Shown here in pieces: positions 11,086-20,059 of a DNA stretch of 64,000 nucleotides. The notes below the pieces were generated by a model. It ran no database searches, was not told the DNA's origin, and saw nothing but the letters and a program-made list of their open reading frames with translations. The position numbers and the translations under genes are program-made. Source of the stretch: Alphaproteobacteria bacterium (lineage in GTDB: Bacteria; Myxococcota_A; UBA796; GCA-2862545); NCBI GenBank assembly GCA_020632885.1, contig JACKEQ010000011.1:1-64000 (forward strand), given 5' to 3'. Positions within the stretch are counted from its first letter, which is position 1. Each line of letters starts with the position of its first letter.

Positions 11086-13710
11086 CTACCGAACGACGTC
11101 CAGGAGCGCTTCCGTGGGCCCGGACACCACGTAGTACCAGTCCAGGCTCGACATCCGCGTGTAGATCACGATCTCGTCGCCGACCTCGATCGACCCGGAG
11201 CGACGGGCGCGCATCGCCTCGACCACGGCGGGGTTGGGGTACGGGGTGGGGGTGCCGATCGACTGGCGCTCGGGGTCCATCAGGATCATGCCCTGCTGGT
11301 CGACCACGACCACGCGGGCCGGTGCATTCACGAACACCTCCGGCACGAGCAGGTTCTGACGGAGGTAGCTGAAGCGGACGTCGATGCCCGCCACGCCGAG
11401 CAGGGTGCCGCTCTCGTCGCGCAGGGGCATCGTGCACGGCACCACGAGATCGCCGGCCGGCAGGTCCTCGTCGCGCGTGGGGGCGCCCCAGGTGGGCCCC
11501 TTGGCGTCGGAGGCGCGGGTGTACCACTCGGTGGTGCGGGGATCGAAGGCCGGCGCGTAGCCACCGTGCCCGGGGAACACCGCGTAGCCGCCCGTGTTCG
11601 TGGCCACGTACGCCCACTCGATCGGCACGCCGACCTCCGCGAGGGCCCGGTCGGCGCGGCGGGGCGAGTAGGCCGCGGCTTCTTCGGACTGCGACCGGAG
11701 CATGACCTTCCGGAAGTGGCGGTTCATGGGCTCGAGCTTCCGCAGGCTCGTCGCCACGCCGTCGAGGCCGCCAGCGGGTGCGTGGAGCGCGGAGGTCTCG
11801 AAGCTCACCTGCGTTCCGTAGATCTTCGACTCCACCAGGCCAGGCGGTGCGAGCCCACCTTCGAAGTCGGACGTGGTCCACGTCTGCTTCAGGCTCGGCT
11901 CACCCATGGTGAGCATGTCCTCGGATGTCGTCGCGAGGATGAGCAGGAGCCCCTCGAAGCGCAGGAGCTGGCCCTCCACGGCGGACGCGTGGCGCCCGGC
12001 CACCGTCACGAGCTTGGAGAGCGCCTGCTCCCGAGCGGCCGCGCGGGACGCGGAGATCTGCGCGTACACACCCACGAGCAGCACGAGGAACAGCGACCCG
12101 AAGATCACGAACATGCCGGCGAGCAGGGTGGCCTGGCGATGGCGACCGGAGAACCGGACGAGGGCCTGCCAGGGGTTGTCCGGCTTCGCCTTCACGGCCT
12201 CGCCGCGCAGGTAGCGGCGGATGTCGTCCGCGAAGTCGTCGACGGACGGGTACCGCTGGCGGGGCTCGAACATCGTGGACTTCTCCACGATGGCGTTGAG
12301 CTCGGGCGGGATGGGGTGACGCGCGAAGTGCACGAGGCGGTTCACCTCGCCCAGCTGCTGGCGCGTCATGATGTGGAGCTGGTTCTTGCCGGTGACGGCG
12401 GGCTTCAGGCCGATCAGCTCGTGCAGGATGAGCCCCAGCGCGTACTGGTCGCTCGCGCCCGTGAGCTCCGAGGTCTTCCCGTCCGCCTGCTCGGGCGACA
12501 TGTAGCCGGCGGTGCCGATGATGAGCTCACCCTCGTCGAGCATGCCCTCCACGTGCGGCTTGTCCTGGTGCTCGCCCTCGAGGAGGTGGGCGATACCCCA
12601 GTCCATGACGTAGACCTCGCCGAACTCCCCGACCATGATGTTCTCGGGCTTCAGGTCGCGGTGCACGACCCCCCGGGCATGGCTGAACGCCATGGCGTCG
12701 CAGACCTTCAGGAAGAGGTCGAGGCGCGCTTCGAGCGTGTGGTCCTCGTCGAGCGAGCGCTTCTTGATCTGCTCTCGCGCCTCGTTGATCAGGTCCTCCA
12801 CCGTACGCCCGCGGATGAGCTTCATGGTGTAGGCGCCCTCGCCCTCGAGCGAGTAGACCGGCACGATGTTCGGGTGCTCGAGCTGGGCCGTGATCTGGGC
12901 CTCGGCGATGAACTTGCTCGACAGGGCCGGCTGGGACGCGATCTCTTCGCCCATCTCCTTGTAGGCGATGGTGCGGTGGAGGAGCTTGTCCTTCACGAGG
13001 TGCACGGCACCCATCGCGCCCTCGCCCACGCTTCCAACGAAGTCGTAGTGCACGAGGTCGCGCTCGGTGGACACCTTCTTGGGCGGGTTGCGGCGGGTGG
13101 GACGCCGGAAGGCGCCGGTCTCCTCGAGCTGCCCGTTCTTCCGCCGGAACTGGGTGCGCTTCCGGTCGGTGTAGTCGTCCTCCTGCTCCTGCCGGAAGTC
13201 CTGGAGGAGCTCCATGCGGGCCGGGGCGCCCACGCCGGTCGGGGCGTCCTCGTAGGGCGGCGGCTCCGGGACGTCGGGCTCGTCGGGGGGGGCAGGCGGG
13301 GGCTCGTACTCGTCGGGTGCGGGCACCGGCGCAGACCGATCGGGGATCAGGGTCTGGGCCGTACCGTCGGCCTCACCAGGCTCGAAGGAGGGGAGGGAGG
13401 GCGAGCTGGTGGCGGCGACCTGGCTCAGGTTGATGAGGTCTGCCGTCCGTGCGAGCACGGTGGCATCCTCTTCGTCCGACCCGTCGTCGTCGTCCCACAC
13501 GATGGGCTTCACGCCATCGATGGGGGCTTCCAGGCGGGGCGCGAGGAGCGGGTTGATCACGCTTTCGCCCACCAGGCCGAAGTCGAGGAGGTGCTTCAGG
13601 AACCCCACCACGTCGTCCGATCCGGTGTCGGTGACGAACTCCTCGAACAGCGCGTCGAAGTCCTGATCGAGCTCGGGCTGGATCGACTTCTTGATGTGTT
13701 CCAGATCCAC
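11086..13710 (-). CDS. Membrane Ser/Thr protein kinase with extracytoplasmic Cache-like sensor
   Basis: 874 residues. Residues 1-60 are helical, 100-210 a Pro/acidic linker, and 221-505 a protein kinase. The kinase has the GEGAMG loop (229-234), Lys251, HRDLKPEN (350-357), DWG (370-372, in place of DFG) and GTAGYMSPEQ (399-408). One membrane helix (about 526-550) is followed by about 320 residues outside, with features of a double Cache sensor, e.g. RTTEWYTRASDAKGPTWG and GVAGIDVRFSYL. It probably reads an extracellular small molecule and phosphorylates cytoplasmic proteins. I chose the GTG at 13710, with GGAG four bases before it; the open frame upstream overlaps the cation efflux gene. Substrates unknown. 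Confidence 0.9.
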   Translation of the reverse strand: MDLEHIKKSIQPELDQDFDALFEEFVTDTGSDDVVGFLKHLLDFGLVGESVINPLLAPRLEAPIDGVKPIVWDDDDGSDEEDATVLARTADLINLSQVAATSSPSLPSFEPGEADGTAQTLIPDRSAPVPAPDEYEPPPAPPDEPDVPEPPPYEDAPTGVGAPARMELLQDFRQEQEDDYTDRKRTQFRRKNGQLEETGAFRRPTRRNPPKKVSTERDLVHYDFVGSVGEGAMGAVHLVKDKLLHRTIAYKEMGEEIASQPALSSKFIAEAQITAQLEHPNIVPVYSLEGEGAYTMKLIRGRTVEDLINEAREQIKKRSLDEDHTLEARLDLFLKVCDAMAFSHARGVVHRDLKPENIMVGEFGEVYVMDWGIAHLLEGEHQDKPHVEGMLDEGELIIGTAGYMSPEQADGKTSELTGASDQYALGLILHELIGLKPAVTGKNQLHIMTRQQLGEVNRLVHFARHPIPPELNAIVEKSTMFEPRQRYPSVDDFADDIRRYLRGEAVKAKPDNPWQALVRFSGRHRQATLLAGMFVIFGSLFLVLLVGVYAQISASRAAAREQALSKLVTVAGRHASAVEGQLLRFEGLLLILATTSEDMLTMGEPSLKQTWTTSDFEGGLAPPGLVESKIYGTQVSFETSALHAPAGGLDGVATSLRKLEPMNRHFRKVMLRSQSEEAAAYSPRRADRALAEVGVPIEWAYVATNTGGYAVFPGHGGYAPAFDPRTTEWYTRASDAKGPTWGAPTRDEDLPAGDLVVPCTMPLRDESGTLLGVAGIDVRFSYLRQNLLVPEVFVNAPARVVVVDQQGMILMDPERQSIGTPTPYPNPAVVEAMRARRSGSIEVGDEIVIYTRMSSLDWYYVVSGPTEALLDVVR

Positions 13711-13796
13711 GCGGCTCCGCCCTCGACCGCCGCACGGTAGCACGCTGTGTGCACCCGCTCCAGCGCGGGCGGCGCCGGCGTGGAGGGGTCCGCCGA

Positions 13797-14807
13797 TCAG
13801 TCGGGTTCGAGGGCGATCCGCTCGGCCTTCGGGAGGGCCTCCCGCAGGCGGGCCTCGATGCGATCCACCTCCGCGCCGAGCTCGGTGGCGATGTGCTCGC
13901 TGAACGTGCGGAGGAACGCCTCCAGGGCCTCCGGCGTCTGGAGCTCGGCAAGCACGCCGGGAGCCGGGTGGTCCGCGAGCCAACGGTCCGCGAACCAGGC
14001 CCCGTCGAAGTCGAGCTCCGCAGACAGCCGGAAGCTCGACGCGCCCGTGACCACGGCCGACTGGTCCACCACCCGCTCCACGGCCGGCTCGCTCTCGAGC
14101 AGGGCGCGGATCTTCGCGGCATCGTCGATGTAGACGGCCTTCCCGACGAGGAGCGAGGTGTTCTTCCAGATCAGGAAGATGGCGACGAGCCCGAGGAGCA
14201 GGCTGATCGCGATCGACCCGAAGGCGTCCCAGCGGGGGTCTCCCGTGAGGCTCGTGAGCCCGACCGCCCCGAGCGCCAGGAACACGCCCAGCACGGCCGC
14301 GCTGTCCTCGAGGAGAACGGCGACGCCGAAGGGGTCGTCGGTGGTCTGCAGGTGGCGCACGAAGCCCAGGCCGCGCTCGTGGGCCTGGTGCAGCACCTCG
14401 CGCAGGGCGTAGACGAGCGTGGACCCTTCGGCGACGAGCGCGAACAGGAGGATGGCGAGGTTGATGGACGCGCCCGACTCGTGGTGCTCGGCGGGGTGCA
14501 TCAGCGACTCCACGCCGTGCATGAAGGTGACCCCGCACCCCAGGAAGAAGATCCCGACGGCCGAGATGAGCGCCCACACGAAGGCCTCCCGACCGTAGCC
14601 GGCGGGATGCTCCGCGTCCGGCGGGCGCTCGGCGCGCTTCATGCCCACGGCCAGCAGGACCTGGTTGCCCACGTCAGCGATCGAGTGCACGCCCTCGGAG
14701 AGCATCGCGCCGCTCCCGGTGAGCGCGAAGCCCGCGAGCTTCGCGAGGGTCACGACCGAGTTCGCCCCGATGGCCGCGTAGACGGCGCCCTTGCTACCTC
14801 CCGCCAA
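13797..14807 (-). CDS. Cation diffusion facilitator (CDF) family transporter
   Basis: 336 residues with an N-terminal block of six membrane helices and a C-terminal cytoplasmic domain. The second helix has the CDF metal site HSIAD; helix 5 contains LLEDSAAVLG in the corresponding position. The sequence start LAGGSKGAVYAAIGAN resembles the SLC30A9/YdfM-type branch. It likely exports Zn, Mn or a similar divalent cation by proton antiport. The start is TTG at 14807, six bases after the thioredoxin stop, so it is probably co-transcribed with thioredoxin. The metal cannot be assigned from sequence alone. Confidence 0.88.
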   Translation of the reverse strand: MAGGSKGAVYAAIGANSVVTLAKLAGFALTGSGAMLSEGVHSIADVGNQVLLAVGMKRAERPPDAEHPAGYGREAFVWALISAVGIFFLGCGVTFMHGVESLMHPAEHHESGASINLAILLFALVAEGSTLVYALREVLHQAHERGLGFVRHLQTTDDPFGVAVLLEDSAAVLGVFLALGAVGLTSLTGDPRWDAFGSIAISLLLGLVAIFLIWKNTSLLVGKAVYIDDAAKIRALLESEPAVERVVDQSAVVTGASSFRLSAELDFDGAWFADRWLADHPAPGVLAELQTPEALEAFLRTFSEHIATELGAEVDRIEARLREALPKAERIALEPD

Positions 14808-14813
14808 CGGGGA

Positions 14814-15143
14814 TCAGACGTGCGAGCTGACGAGACGACGGATGGCCTGGAGGCCGCCGGCCGCGCCGGTCTGGCGGGCCACCTCGCGACCGCCCTTGAA
14901 CACGATGAGCGTGGGGATCGACGAGACGCGGTTGCCCATCGCGCTGCGCTGGTTGGTCTGGATGTCGAGCTTCACGACCTTGAGCTTGCCGGCGTGCTCG
15001 TCGGCGACCGCGTGCACGTGGGGCGCGAGGGCCTTGCACGGCCCGCACCACTCGGCCCAGAAGTCCACGAGGACAGGCACGTCGCTCTTCAGGACCTGCG
15101 TATCGAACGTGGCGTCGGTGACGTCGGTGACGTTGGCGGACAT
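14814..15143 (-). CDS. trxA: Thioredoxin
   Basis: 109 residues with the classic thioredoxin fold: VLVDFWAEWCGPCKALAP holds the WCGPC active site at about residues 32-36, and SIPTLIVFKGG holds the cis-proline. It reduces disulfides in the cytoplasm. The ATG at 15143 is preceded by GGAG at seven bases; the open frame upstream is low-quality shadow over hemX. It diverges from the hem genes and lies just upstream of the CDF transporter gene. Confidence 0.95.
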   Translation of the reverse strand: MSANVTDVTDATFDTQVLKSDVPVLVDFWAEWCGPCKALAPHVHAVADEHAGKLKVVKLDIQTNQRSAMGNRVSSIPTLIVFKGGREVARQTGAAGGLQAIRRLVSSHV

Positions 15144-15215
15144 GGGGATCTCCAGTGGCTCGGCCAGTTCGCTTATGCACCGGTCCCGCCGCTGGCAACC
15201 GGCTAAGCTAGCGGC

Positions 15216-16028
15216 GTGCAGCACCTCCTCTACATCCCCGTGCTCCTCGCCTACGTCGCGGTCACCGTGGGTCATCTGGTCCCCTGGATCGTGCCGGCTG
15301 CCGTCCGCGAGCGGCTCCGCGCGCTCGGGGCCGCGGGCGTGGCGCTCCACGTGGTCGCCCTGGGCGCCGACGTCGCTGTCGGCGTGCTCCGCCCGGGTCT
15401 CCCGGAGGCCGTGTCGTCCGTCTCCCTCGGCGTGATGGTGATGTACGCCACCCTGGCCACGGGGCGTCAGAAGGCGCTGGGGTTGCTCCTGGCGCCCCTC
15501 GGGCTCGTCCTGCTCGGCCTCGGGCTCGTCGTGCCGCACGAGGAGGTCGCCGGTCTCCAGCAGGTCCAGGGCGTCAACGCGTGGCTCCCGATCCACCTCA
15601 CCCTCCTGTTCCTGGGGGTGGCCGGTTTCGCCCTCTCCGGCGCGGTCGGCGCGCTCTACCTGTACGTGCACAAGGCCCTGAAGGCCAAGCGGTTCGACGT
15701 CATCGCGCGGCTGCCGAGCCTCGACTGGCTGGATCAGACGCAGTTCCGCGCGATGCTGTTCGGATTCCTGGCTCTCACCCTCGGGATCGCGGCCGGAGGC
15801 GCGCTCGCTGTCGCGTCGTTCCAACAGAGCTGGGTCATGGACCCGAAAGTGGTCTACACTGGTGTCGTCTGGCTCATCTACGCGGCTGCTCTCCAGTCGC
15901 GCCTCATCTGGGGGAGGCGGGGTCGTTTCACCGCCTGGGTCAGCATCTCCGGCTTTGCTCTGATGGTGTTCTCTTTGCTCGGTCTCAACTTCATCCTCTC
16001 GTCTTCGTGGCACGGCTATGTCGGGTGA
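15216..16028 (+). CDS. HemX/CcsA-like cytochrome c assembly membrane protein
   Basis: 270 residues with about eight predicted membrane helices. It matches the CcsA/HemX family found before hemA in many bacteria. The part around residues 125-160 (PIHLTLLFLGVAGFALSGAVG) and the C-terminal helices carry family-typical conserved residues. Members are thought to handle haem or to regulate HemA level. The GTG start has no strong ribosome site. It overlaps hemA by 11 bases and heads the rightward hem operon. Confidence 0.82.
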   Translation: MQHLLYIPVLLAYVAVTVGHLVPWIVPAAVRERLRALGAAGVALHVVALGADVAVGVLRPGLPEAVSSVSLGVMVMYATLATGRQKALGLLLAPLGLVLLGLGLVVPHEEVAGLQQVQGVNAWLPIHLTLLFLGVAGFALSGAVGALYLYVHKALKAKRFDVIARLPSLDWLDQTQFRAMLFGFLALTLGIAAGGALAVASFQQSWVMDPKVVYTGVVWLIYAAALQSRLIWGRRGRFTAWVSISGFALMVFSLLGLNFILSSSWHGYVG

Positions 16029-17280
16029 GCTGATCGCCGTCGGCCTGTCGCACCACACCGCGCCCGTCTCGGTCCGCGAGCGCATGGCCATGGACGAGGA
16101 CCGCGTGAAGGAGAACCTGGCCCGCCTGCACCAGGAGGGCGCCGTCTCCGAGGCGTTCCTGCTCTCCACGTGCAACCGCGTGGAGCTCTACGCCGTCTCG
16201 CGCGACATCGAGGCCATCCAGGAGTTCATGCGCGAGCACCGGGGCCCCGAGGGCGAGCCCATCGATCGCTACCTGTACTGGCACCGCAACGAGGAGGCCG
16301 TGCGCCATCTGTTCCGGGTGGCCAGCTCCCTCGACAGCCTCGTGGTCGGAGAGCCCCAGATCCTCGGGCAGGTGAAGACCGCCATCCGGCTCGCCGAGGA
16401 GAGCAAGTCCCTCGGGCGCACGCTCAACACGCTCACCCGGCAGACGGTGTCCGTCGCCAAGCGCGTGCGGACCGAGACCCGCATCGGCGAGTCCCGCGTG
16501 GGCATCGGCAACGCCGGCGTCGACCTCGCGCAGATGATCTTCGGCGGCCTCACCGGCAAGCGGGCGCTCCTGCTCGGCGTCGGCGAGATGGGACGCCAGG
16601 TCAGCCGCGCGATGGTCAACGCGGGCCTCGAGGAGCTCATCGTCGCCAACCGCACGTACGAGCGGAGCGTCGAGTGTGCCGAGGAGCACGGCGGCACGCC
16701 GATCCAGTGGGATCGGATGCAGGAGTACCTGGGCCGGGTCGACGTCGTCATCGCCGCCACCGGCGCCACGCGGCCGATCCTCGACCGCACGCACGTCCAG
16801 AAGGCCCTGGCGGCCCGTCGCTACCGGTCGCTCCTCCTGATCGACCTCTCGGTGCCGCGCAACATCGCCCGCGACGTCGAGGACCTCGAGCAGGCCTTCC
16901 TCTACAATGTGGACGACCTCACGGCGGTCATGGAGCAGGGCAAGGCCGAGCGCCAGAACGCCGCGGACGCCGCGGTGCGCCTGGTGGACGAGGAGGCCTC
17001 CCGCTTCATGATGAAGCTCAAGGAGGTCAGCATCGGCCAGCACATCGGCTCCCTCACCAAGGTGGCCGAGCAGATCCGGATGGAGGAGATGGAGCGCTCC
17101 GCCCGGGTCCTCGAGGGTCTGGATCCCAAGCAGCGGAAGGCCGTCGAGGCCATGACCCGCGCCATGATGAAGAAGATCCTGCACCGTCCCATCAGCACCC
17201 TGCGCGACGCCGCGCGGGAGGGGGACCTCGAGCGGATCGAGCTCTTGATGAGCGCCTGGTCACAGGAGGACGATTCATGA
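16018..17280 (+). CDS. hemA: Glutamyl-tRNA reductase
   Basis: 420 residues, full length for the family. It reduces glutamyl-tRNA to glutamate-1-semialdehyde, the first step of the C5 route to tetrapyrroles. The N-terminal motif LIAVGLSHHTAPVSVRE and the catalytic cysteine in LSTCNRVELYA are present. The NADP-binding domain has LLLGVGEMGRQVSRAM (about residue 180), and a helical dimerisation domain ends the protein. It overlaps hemX upstream by 11 bases and hemC downstream by four (ATGA), so the three are clearly one operon. Confidence 0.97.
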   Translation: MSGELIAVGLSHHTAPVSVRERMAMDEDRVKENLARLHQEGAVSEAFLLSTCNRVELYAVSRDIEAIQEFMREHRGPEGEPIDRYLYWHRNEEAVRHLFRVASSLDSLVVGEPQILGQVKTAIRLAEESKSLGRTLNTLTRQTVSVAKRVRTETRIGESRVGIGNAGVDLAQMIFGGLTGKRALLLGVGEMGRQVSRAMVNAGLEELIVANRTYERSVECAEEHGGTPIQWDRMQEYLGRVDVVIAATGATRPILDRTHVQKALAARRYRSLLLIDLSVPRNIARDVEDLEQAFLYNVDDLTAVMEQGKAERQNAADAAVRLVDEEASRFMMKLKEVSIGQHIGSLTKVAEQIRMEEMERSARVLEGLDPKQRKAVEAMTRAMMKKILHRPISTLRDAAREGDLERIELLMSAWSQEDDS

Positions 17281-18143
17281 AGTTGAAGCTGGGTACCCGC
17301 GGCAGCAAGCTCGCTCTCACGCAGAGCGGCCACGTCGCGGACGCCATCACGGCGGCCACGGGCCACGAGGTCGAGCTGGTGGTGATCTCGACCCGCGGAG
17401 ACCGCATCACCGATCGTCCCCTCCAGGAGGTCGGCGGCAAGGGCCTGTTCACGAAGGAGCTCGAGGACGCGATGCTGTCGGGCGACATCCACTTCGCCGT
17501 GCACAGCCTCAAGGACATGCCCACCGAGGATCCTCCGGGCCTCGTGCTCGCCTGCATCCCCGAGCGGGTCGACCCCCGGGACGGCCTCGTGGGCGCGCGC
17601 CTCGCGGACCTCCCGCACGGCGCGGTCGTCGGCACGGGCTCCATCCGCCGCGTCCTCCAGCTGAAGGCCCTGCGTCCGGACCTCGAGCTCCGCGGCATCC
17701 GCGGCAACGTCGACACCCGCATCGCGAAGCAGCGGTCCGGCGAGTACGCCGCCGTCGTCCTCGCGATGGCCGGCCTCACGCGGCTCGGTCTGGCGGACGT
17801 CGCCGACGAGCCCATCGCGGTCACGGACATGATCCCGGCCGTGGGGCAGGGGGCCCTCGCGGTCCAGGCCCGCGGGGACGACGAGAGCACCCTCCAGATC
17901 CTCGACGCCATCCACCACGGCCCCACGGCCACCTGTGTGGCCGCCGAGCGCGCCTTCCTGGTGGGCATCTCGGGCGGCTGCAGCGTGCCGGCCGCCGCCC
18001 ATGCCGTGTGGGACGGCGACCAGATCCGCATCACGGGTTGCTACGCCCCCGACGGCGTCACCCTGAAGAAGGCCACCCTGGCGGGCGACCCCATGCACGT
18101 CGTAGCCATGGGCCGCGAGCTCGCGCTGCAGCTCCGCGGGTAG
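17277..18143 (+). CDS. hemC: Hydroxymethylbilane synthase (porphobilinogen deaminase)
   Basis: 288 residues, slightly short of the usual 300-315. It condenses four porphobilinogens into hydroxymethylbilane. The N-terminus LKLGTRGSKLALTQS, HSLKDMPTEDPPGL and GSIRRVLQLKALRPDLELR are family signatures. The dipyrromethane-binding cysteine is in GISGGCSVPAAAHA. The ATG overlaps the hemA stop as ATGA. Its TAG stop abuts the TAG stop of the convergent hemD gene (TAGCTA). Confidence 0.96.
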   Translation: MKLKLGTRGSKLALTQSGHVADAITAATGHEVELVVISTRGDRITDRPLQEVGGKGLFTKELEDAMLSGDIHFAVHSLKDMPTEDPPGLVLACIPERVDPRDGLVGARLADLPHGAVVGTGSIRRVLQLKALRPDLELRGIRGNVDTRIAKQRSGEYAAVVLAMAGLTRLGLADVADEPIAVTDMIPAVGQGALAVQARGDDESTLQILDAIHHGPTATCVAAERAFLVGISGGCSVPAAAHAVWDGDQIRITGCYAPDGVTLKKATLAGDPMHVVAMGRELALQLRG

Positions 18144-18845
18144 CTACCCCCGCACGCCGTTCAGCAGCATCAGCACGCCCTCGAGCGTGTGCGGGTCGGC
18201 GATCTGGTGCACCGGCAGGCCGACCTCGTGGGCCACGGTCGCGGTGGACGGGCCGATGGCGATGACCTCGCCCAGCGCGTCCACGTCGCCCGGCCAGGCC
18301 TCCTTGAGGCGCCTGGCGGCGGAGCCCGACAGCAGGGGGGTCGCATCCACGGGCAGGGCGGCCGCGAGCTGCTCGCGATGCCCGGTGGGGGCCTCGTTCC
18401 GGTACACCACCACCTCCACCACGTCCGCGCCGGCGTCCCGGAGCGCCTCGGCGGTGGCGGGCGGTGCGAGGTCGCCCTTGGGATACAGCACGCGCTTCCC
18501 GGTCAGGTCGCCCATGGCACGGACGAGCTGGACGCCGAGGTGCCGCGTGGGCACGAGGTCCGGCATCCGGCCCATGGACGCGAGCTTGCGCGCGGTCGCA
18601 GGCCCCACCGCGCCGATGCGCGCGCGAAGCCAGGCTCCCGGAGCGGCCGCTGCGAGCACGTCCGCCGCAGCACCGCTCGTGATCACGAGCCAGTCGAAGT
18701 CCTCGTCGGCCAGCGGGGCGAGCGCGTCGATGTCCCAGACGCGCTGCAACAGCGGTACCTGCACGGGGCGGTGGCCGAGCTGGAGGAGCGCGTGGCAGAT
18801 CGGGACGGCGTCTTCCGCCGCACGGGTGACGAGGACGCGGGCCAT
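18144..18845 (-). CDS. hemD: Uroporphyrinogen-III synthase
   Basis: 233 residues with the two-lobed, weakly conserved HemD fold. Helpful patterns are RVLVTRAAEDAVPICHAL at the N-terminus, DWLVITSGAAADVLA, IGAVGPATARKL, GKRVLYPKGDLAPPATAEAL and VIAIGPSTATVAHEVGL. It closes and flips ring D of hydroxymethylbilane, so it follows HemC in the pathway. It is nevertheless on the opposite strand, coupled (TGATG) to the acyl-CoA dehydrogenase gene. Identification rests on motif pattern plus the position beside hemC. Confidence 0.9.
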   Translation of the reverse strand: MARVLVTRAAEDAVPICHALLQLGHRPVQVPLLQRVWDIDALAPLADEDFDWLVITSGAAADVLAAAAPGAWLRARIGAVGPATARKLASMGRMPDLVPTRHLGVQLVRAMGDLTGKRVLYPKGDLAPPATAEALRDAGADVVEVVVYRNEAPTGHREQLAAALPVDATPLLSGSAARRLKEAWPGDVDALGEVIAIGPSTATVAHEVGLPVHQIADPHTLEGVLMLLNGVRG

Positions 18846-19993
18846 CAGAGCGCGTAGAGCTTCGCGAGGTCCTTGGTGAGGTTCTTCTGGTGCGCCTCCA
18901 GGGTGCCCCCGCCGATCTCCAGGAGCTTCGCGTCGCGCCAGAGCCGCTCCACCGGGTACTCCTTGCAGTACCCGCTGCCGCCCATGACCTGCATGGCGTA
19001 GTCCGCCACGATCTTGCCCACCGGAGCCGCGAAGAGCTTGGCGGCGTCGGACCCGATGCGGTTCTCGACGTCCGGCGCCACGTCGCGGGCCACGTTGTAC
19101 ACGAGGCACTTCGCGGCCTCCATCATGGCGTAGCCGTCGGCGATGTAGCGCTGGATCTGGCCGTACCGGTTGATGGGCTGGCCGAAGGACACCCGCTCCT
19201 GGCCGTGGCGGACCATGATCTCGACGCAGCGCTCGGCGATGCCGACGCTCATGGCGGCCAGCGTGAGCCGCTCGATCTCGAGGTTCCGCATCATGTGCGT
19301 GAGCCCGCCGCCCTCACGACCGAGCAGGTTATCGGCCGGGATCCGGCAGTCCTCGAAGATGAGCTCGCTCATCGTGGACCCGCGCATCCCGAGCTTGTCG
19401 ATGTGGTTGCTCGTGGAGAACCCGGGGCAGTCGCGGTCGACCACGAAGCTCGTGATGCGCCCGTCCACCTTGGCGTACACGAGGAACACGTGGCCCTCGC
19501 AGCCGTTGGTGATGTACGTCTTCGTGCCGTTCAGCACGTAGGAATCGCCGTCCCGCACGGCCGTCGTGGCCATCCCGAGGACGTCGGTGCCGGCACCCGG
19601 CTCGGTCATCCCCATGCCGCCGATCCACTCGCCGGTGATGGCCTTCGGCAGGTAGCGCTCGCGCTGCTCGGCGTTGGACGCGTGGTAGAAGTTGTTCACG
19701 AAGAGCATCGAGTGGGCGAGGTAGGCGAGGCAGAAGCCGGGGTCCGACTTCGACAGCTCGTGGTGCACGATCACGGCCGCCACGGTGTCCTGGCCCACGC
19801 CACCGTCCTCTTCGGGCACGGTGATGCCGAGCAGCCCGAGCTCGCCGAGCTTCCGGAACAGGGGCACGTTCAGCTCACCGAGCGCGTCGTGCTTCGCGGC
19901 CTGCGGCTCCACCTCGTTCCGGGTGAACTCGGCCACCATCTCCCGGAGCATGCGGTGCTCGTCGGTCGGGTTGAAGAGTAGGTCGGACTGCAA
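18845..19993 (-). CDS. Acyl-CoA dehydrogenase, isovaleryl-CoA dehydrogenase-like
   Basis: 382 residues, typical length. FAD enzyme that forms the alpha-beta double bond of an acyl-CoA. Motifs include GGMGMTEPGAGTDVLGMAT and VMGGSGYCKEYPVERLWRDA. The usual late catalytic Glu is replaced (EIGGGTLE), while IERLTLAA carries a Glu earlier, the arrangement of isovaleryl-CoA dehydrogenases. That suggests leucine catabolism or a branched-chain substrate. I chose the TTG at 19993 because GGAGG lies six bases before it and the protein then has normal family length; the frame upstream is shadow over polA. Confidence 0.92.
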   Translation of the reverse strand: MQSDLLFNPTDEHRMLREMVAEFTRNEVEPQAAKHDALGELNVPLFRKLGELGLLGITVPEEDGGVGQDTVAAVIVHHELSKSDPGFCLAYLAHSMLFVNNFYHASNAEQRERYLPKAITGEWIGGMGMTEPGAGTDVLGMATTAVRDGDSYVLNGTKTYITNGCEGHVFLVYAKVDGRITSFVVDRDCPGFSTSNHIDKLGMRGSTMSELIFEDCRIPADNLLGREGGGLTHMMRNLEIERLTLAAMSVGIAERCVEIMVRHGQERVSFGQPINRYGQIQRYIADGYAMMEAAKCLVYNVARDVAPDVENRIGSDAAKLFAAPVGKIVADYAMQVMGGSGYCKEYPVERLWRDAKLLEIGGGTLEAHQKNLTKDLAKLYAL

Positions 19994-20059
19994 CTGGCAC
20001 CTCCACGTGGCCGCGCTCCTAACCTGTGGGTGCGGGTTAGTCCGTCGGCCGGAGGAGCC

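Noticed and set aside
13711..13796. tRNA or small RNA in the gap between the kinase and cation efflux genes
   Set aside because: No cloverleaf, CCA end or T-arm sequence is present. The same holds for all other gaps, which are too short or lack tRNA features.
13711..14577. Extension of the kinase gene into the cation efflux gene
   Set aside because: The upstream 289 codons are Arg/Pro-rich, overlap a convincing CDF gene in another frame and lack conserved features. The GTG at 13710 has a ribosome site.
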